Part shown: positions 58,814 through 64,000 of the stretch, in pieces | Layout of the letters: each line of letters opens with the position of its first letter | Numbering within the stretch: the stretch's first letter is position 1 | Origin: Halichoerus grypus | Taxonomy: Eukaryota > Chordata > Mammalia > Carnivora > Phocidae | Direction of reading: 5' to 3' | NCBI RefSeq assembly: GCF_964656455.1 | Contig: NC_135719.1 | Coordinates: 9,775,163-9,839,162 of the forward strand | DNA: 64,000 nucleotides | Program-made: the position numbers and the translations under genes | Notes under the pieces: model-generated | Seen by the model: only the letters and a program-made list of their open reading frames with translations | Databases searched by the model: none | Told to the model about the DNA's origin: nothing

Positions 58814-61612
58814 AGATCACTGATAAATTTATTTTAGGTGAAATAAAGTAGGATCAGCCAACTAAAAGCACGTGAAAATCATCATCCCGACTTCCAGCAA
58901 TCTAGATGCCATACAGAACTATAACATGCTACAGAACCTGTGATAACTTGATTAGCAGTTTTAGCAAAGAACTTCGCTATCTAAAGACAAAAGTTTATCA
59001 GTGTCCTGAAATAAGGGAACTATTTCTCAACCACTAGATGGGAATGGCATCCCTCAGCAATCTCTCCTCCTGGTAACATGTAGGGTGAAACTGAGTCTGT
59101 CCTCAGGAGCCCAGATGAGGAAGTACCTACGCATCTTGAAAATGTAACTTATGTAACAGTTGTGGCTAATTCTGTTTGAATATCAATAAAGATCGTTTAC
59201 TTTCAATTCAGACCTTCTGCTTCACAAAACAAACAGAGCAAGTGTTTGACAATCCTAAAATAAAGAATTGGCAAGATCAGATCTCAACTGAGTTAAATTA
59301 TCAACTACTAGGTAAAAAAAAAAGTCCTGCAAATTTTAACTTGATCAATTCACTGAAAATGGCTTAAAAGCACAATTTAAAAAGGCAGCTTTTCATCAAA
59401 CTACTAAAAGGTTATTGCCAGGCTAAATATGGATGATATTATACTTGTTCTGGATTTAGAAATAACAAATTTAAGAGAAACTTTAGAGATTATTCTTTGA
59501 ATTTCAAATTTTGTGAACTCCTCTTAATAGGAAACTCTTAGAGGGCCACACATGTTAACAACTTATTATACAATGCAGAAATGGAAAATTAATTTCCCCA
59601 CCTGAACTAATTTCAAAAATAAGGTTGCCATAAAAACTACAGACCAGTTGCCTTAAAACATTTGATTTCTACCTGTGTGTGAGGAGATGAACGGCACATG
59701 ACAGATACACATACTGATAAACTGTTTTTCTCTAGTAAACAGAGCATGTTACTGTGCACACAAGACTTCAAATATTTCATAGCTGAGGAATATATACAAA
59801 AATCTAGGTAGAGAAAGGCATCTACTGCGCAGTGCTCTTTCCTTTACAATACTTCAAAATTTAAAAAAATATATATAGGTGTTTCATAAAATTAATGTTA
59901 TCATAGAATGACCCAAGTGCTAATAATCTGGCCACAATGAACACTTCAATTGGCTATTTTTCCTGAAAATCTGTACAATGAAAAAGGAATTTAGGGGAAA
60001 AAGACTAAAATTTCCAGGCATACAGTCCTAAAGGTAGAAGTGCTTTTGGTAAGTAGGCGTGAGGGTAAGAACGAGGAGCAGGTACCCGTACCTGTGTTTC
60101 CAAAGAGCCCAGGCGACTGAGAAAGTGACTTAATGTGCAAGGGGACGAAGAAGAGGAGATGTAAAACATGCAAACAAAAGGTATTTGAAATGCAACAAAA
60201 GGAAATAATTCAATTCAGCAAATATTTGAGTGTGTACTCTAGACACAGACTGTGGACTGAACAACAAACTATAAATAGTTCAAATAAACTCTCTGGGGGG
60301 CCCTGAGATCCTGGCCAAGTGTCCACATAAATCAAACAGGCCCTACACAGAAGGCACCCCACGACAGCAAGCAGTTGGTTCATGCTAGACTGGTCATGGT
60401 CAGCAGACAGCCAGAACGCAGACTCATCTGGAAGACCAACTTAAGGTGGCTCCAAAGACCTGGGGTGGGCAAATCGAAGAATCAACACCGTACACATCCC
60501 ATGCCACCTGACAAATGGGTGCGTGGCTGTGGCCCCAGTAAGAAGGCCAGGAGGCAGGAGGCCGCTGAAGTCCAGAGTTAATAATCATTTGCCTCTGAAA
60601 ACTGCTGTAAATCAAATAAACGCGGGCAGCACTTGAGTGTGGTGGTGACAGAAGATATTCTACAAACTTGGTCCTTCACGGACACAAAGTCAGCAAACAG
60701 GAACACGTGACCTGGAACAACCAACAAGCCAAGACAGTAATGCAAGATGCGGAACCACCAGGAAACAAAATCCTTGCTCCTTACTTGGCAGCCACAGCAG
60801 AATCCTTAAGAAAGAGACTACTCAAATAACCACTAGCTTGGAACCTTCAAGTTAAAACTTCAGTGCTACCGATGCTCCTTCTAAGTGATCTGAATAAGAT
60901 GAAAAAGCTACTTAGGACTATCAAATCTGGGCTCAGTCACCATTGTCGTTGTGGCTGGCTCTCCATTAGCAGGAAGCAGCAACGGTGAAAACCACAAGCC
61001 AGCAGTCTCAGCCTCTACCCCACAAGGTAGAAACTCAGAGGTCAATTTTTTTTTTTCAGTTTTAAAAGTATATTCTTGATTCCTCTTTCTTTCCCTCTGT
61101 TCCTCTCCCCAAATGCTGGTAAAACCAAACTAAAGATCACATTCTAAAATAATCCCCAGAAGCATTTAAATAGAACAAAACTGTCCTGGTACCTACCATA
61201 GGCTGAAGCTTAGCAAAGATGAAGGCTGCAGACAGCCTGCTGGCTCCACCCCACATGCTTCTCACCCCGTGCTCCTCCCGCCCCAGCCGGACACATGACA
61301 TTTCTATGGAGACCTGGTCATTTTCTAGCTCATATGTTTGTACAGAAATAGGAACGCCATAAATGTTCAGAGAACAGAGTAAAAGGATTATCAAGTAGCT
61401 CCAATTATACCAACTGATCTCATCCTCTTGTTACAAGCTGAGTCCTGGCATCTGAAATCCATTTCTGAAACTCAACCAAGGGCATTTAAAAAAAATATTC
61501 CTCCTTACCTCATTCTCTCAAGCATACACTACAAGTATACTGGATGATAAACATATGTACTCACTGTTTTTCAGAATTCATGCTCATCCAAAACTACACA
61601 ATATATTTGTTC

Positions 61613-61662
61613 ATTATTTGTTTATCCATAAAGTAACATTATTTGTTCATCCATAAAGTAAG
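61613..61662. repeat. 25-bp tandem duplication
   Basis: Two adjacent 25-bp units (ATTATTTGTT...CATAAAGTAA) differing at two positions. Confidence 0.95.
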
Positions 61663-61714
61663 CACCTTAATTCTACAATCTTGACATCTTACAGTTTATC
61701 AACCATGAAGACGT

Positions 61715-61935
61715 AACTACCACCATCATCTTCAACGGCACTTTTAAGAGTTTACTTATTCTGTTCAGGCATCTTGCTAATCTTCACATTAGTCCATTTT
61801 ACAAATGAAGAGATCCATGGTTAAAGTTAACTAACCTGTAGATCTGCACAGCTAGTAAATGGTGGGAGCCAGAATTTGAACCCAGATCTGACTCCAGCAG
61901 GCTCTTAACTTCTAGACTACTGCACTGCTACCTCT
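61715..61935 (-). mobile_element. MIR SINE, nearly complete
   Basis: ATTTTACAAATGAAGAGATC, CTGCACAGCTAGTAAATGGT, GGAGCCAGAATTTGAACCCA and CTAGACTACTGCACTGC give the reversed MIR including its tRNA-like part. Confidence 0.85.
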
Positions 61936-64000
61936 TGTAATTTGTAGCGAGCCTTATAACCTCCATTTCTGATTTTGTGAATGGAAGGGGTTGGACTGGG
62001 TAATCATGAAAGCTCCTCCCATCTCAAACACGTCATAATTCCACGTACAAAAACACTGGTTGCCTTAGGTATATAAACAAACGATGCAAGGTGATTTTAT
62101 GAGCTGGGGACTGAACACAGTGATGAAGGAAAGGATGAGAAGTTCTTCTCATTGGTAGAGGACGGAGCATTTCACTAACTGAAAGACTGAAGGAGAGGAA
62201 GAAGGCAAAGACCTATCTTGGTAAAGCTTCTCTGTAGACTAATTCATCTGTTTCATCTCCCCGAAAATTTACTCCTGTAGACTACTTTACAGATGTGCCC
62301 TCTTCTGTTTCTCCAAATTAACAGGCAATGACCTGTAGAAAAAGCTGTGCAGTTACCCAACAACTACAGCCACTCAACAGACCAACATGTTCCTACTCAC
62401 ATCCAAATGGAAATGTTTATAAGCTTGAGAATCAGCTGGGAATGAACTCCCTACTCTCCCTTCTACACAAACACAGGCTAACATCCGCCAGCTGAAATCT
62501 GCTGCTCAAAAAATTTAGTTGCTCTTACATAAGCAACAGGAACTTCTTAGAATATTTTTCCCCTAAATTCTACAAAAATCTGATGAAAATAATCAAGCTT
62601 CAGACCCAATGCCCAAGTTTAAAAGAGAGTGAACAGGGCGTCTTTCACATTCAAAACTGCAGTGAAAGTGAATGGTAATGTTTCCGTCAGTACTAGATTA
62701 AATTTCACAAACCGCAAGTACTAATAAAGGAATATACCATCTTACTGCTTCATGGCACATACTGAAAAATACATTGGCTTTTCATACAGGTAATTAGCAT
62801 TCTTGAAGCCTGCTATTAAGCTGAACAGAAAATTAAAAAACAAAGCAGTTACAAAGCAAGTTGGACAGACCAAAGAGACATGTCCACGACCTCCCATTAT
62901 AGACCCTGATGCTATCCCAGGTCAGAGCAAAGAACAAATGAAGAATGCAGCCACCCACAGAATACCTCCCCACCCAGTACCAGAGGGGGAAAAAAAAATA
63001 CCACAGAGCTGGGAATCTAAAAACTCAGTTATGGAATCTCCAAGGAGACACTCCTGCTTGGTTGATATTCAGATATGGGCTAATAGCCTCGGGCCTCCAG
63101 TTCTAACAAATACAACCATAAACCCCACTAAGGGTCAGCATTAGCTGCACTTACCAATCCCAAGGCAAGCTCTGCCTTTCAAGGGCTCTCATCAGAACAG
63201 AACTGGAAGCAAGGAAAACATTTTTAAAATCTTACCAATCAAATCAACCTATTCCTTTCACTTTCAAAAATCTGAACTCTTAAGTTAGGTTTCCAGTTCC
63301 TCATTAGAAGAAATACACTATGGGAAGTTAAGTAGAAATGACAAAGGTTTGGAGAATACTGTCATCATATGCTCTGTAAATCCTATACTGCCTTCCTGAA
63401 TGCGGTGGGGGGGAGGGGGGGCAGAACGGGACGGGGGACCAAATGGATTCAGAAACACAGAGGGGGAAAAGAAGGAAAATATGGACATCAAATCCAGTAG
63501 AATGGATAAGTAACGATGTGAAGACTAAAACAGAGCTCCACTATTTAAAAAGTCAACAAAAGTAAAGGCAACTACCCCATATTAAACTATTGCTCTTACA
63601 GATAAACAATTATAACTGAGTAAAATATAAAAAGCTACCCTTTGAAGGCACTGGAAGGAGACGGAAGCAGACAGCTGAAAGAAGGAAAAAATACTGGGTA
63701 AGAATCACTTTTACACTGCTTTTCAACTAAGGCCCAGATCACATGACACAGTAGACAGAAAGCTGCAGTCTTAAAATCTCTATCTAAGCTCTTCCCAAAT
63801 CCTTGGTAGACCCCTGAATTGTACATACACTGGGGAGAGTCCAAGATTTCCAGCAAAAAGCAAATCCATTAGGCTGAGAGAACTGAGCAGGGATCAAACT
63901 AAAGTGGGAGTTTGGGGCCAATCCAATTAGCTGCCTGCCAGAACAAAAGTTAGTATTTTTAAAAGATAAAAACCATGGTGGTCTCTAAAACACATCATCC

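Larger units (their letters stand above)
1..64000 (-). other. AKAP13: AKAP13 locus, 5' coding part of the gene (window is internal to the gene)
   Basis: Three minus-strand exons join in frame to give the N-terminus of AKAP13 (AKAP-Lbc). This is a very large scaffold that tethers protein kinase A and activates RhoA. Seen directly: consistent strand, AG/GT borders, compatible phases (33 + 148 + 297 nt = 159 codons plus one base) and no stop within the joined exons. Known of the family: the mammalian protein is about 2,800 residues, with an RII-binding amphipathic helix, a C1 zinc finger and a DH-PH module, all C-terminal to this part. The gene runs off both ends: later exons to the left, promoter and 5' non-coding exon(s) to the right. 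I see no second gene in the window. Confidence 0.93.
46872..64000 (-). other. AKAP13: AKAP13 intron upstream of the ATG exon (3' part)
   Basis: Runs from the acceptor of the ATG exon to the right edge with no convincing exon or promoter. It holds nine SINECs or SINEC-like copies, several MIR copies, one MER5, one hAT-like element and the SINE pile-up at 58066-58826. Nothing recognisable was seen in 47300-49300, 49870-51045, 51860-53120, 54410-55440, 56600-58060, 58830-61600 or 61940-64000. No CpG island lies in this part, so the promoter is probably farther right. Confidence 0.8.

Noticed and set aside
62803..63144. 113-codon plus-strand open frame
   Set aside because: No recognisable family and low-complexity Lys/Pro-rich content; lies in an AKAP13 intron on the other strand.

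Overview
This is mammalian nuclear DNA from a carnivore, most likely a caniform. The evidence is about 20 copies of the tRNA-Lys-derived carnivore SINE (SINEC). They begin with a GGCGCCTGGGTGGCTCAGT-like head, carry a CT-rich middle and end in AATAAATAAAATCTTT plus poly-A. There are also two carnivore-type LINE-1 3' ends. I see no bacterial, plasmid or phage features.

The whole window lies inside one large gene on the minus strand, AKAP13 (AKAP-Lbc), which encodes an A-kinase anchoring protein and RhoA guanine-nucleotide exchange factor. I recognise three coding exons: 46828-46871 (initiator ATG, 11 codons), 15911-16058 (148 nt) and 3099-3395 (297 nt). All have canonical AG/GT borders, and their phases fit (0, then 1, then 1). 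Together they encode residues 1-159 plus the first base of codon 160. The RII-binding helix and the DH-PH exchange module lie in later exons beyond the left edge. The promoter and upstream non-coding exon(s) must lie beyond the right edge.

Layout in + coordinates: 1-3098 is the intron after the 297-nt exon; 3396-15910 is a 12.5-kb intron; 16059-46827 is a 30.8-kb intron; 46872-64000 is the 3' part of the intron before the ATG exon. Exon numbers 2, 3 and 4 used here assume one upstream non-coding exon. The introns hold SINEC, MIR, L2, L1 (several ages), MER5/hAT-like and Tigger-like DNA transposon remnants, microsatellites and one 200-base assembly gap.

The most unusual feature is around exon 4. 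Two base-perfect 137-bp inverted copies flank it (2956-3092 and 4328-4464), one of them starting 7 nt past the 5' splice site. A 31-bp hairpin-forming minisatellite starts 30 nt upstream of its 3' splice site. The exon is symmetric (297 nt, phase 1/1), so this geometry could favour exon skipping or a single-exon circular RNA. A local assembly artefact must be excluded first. Other points of interest are a 350-bp CpG-rich patch in intron 2, SINEs piled up on one repeated target site, and several local duplications. All repeat-family names come from pattern recognition without a database search.
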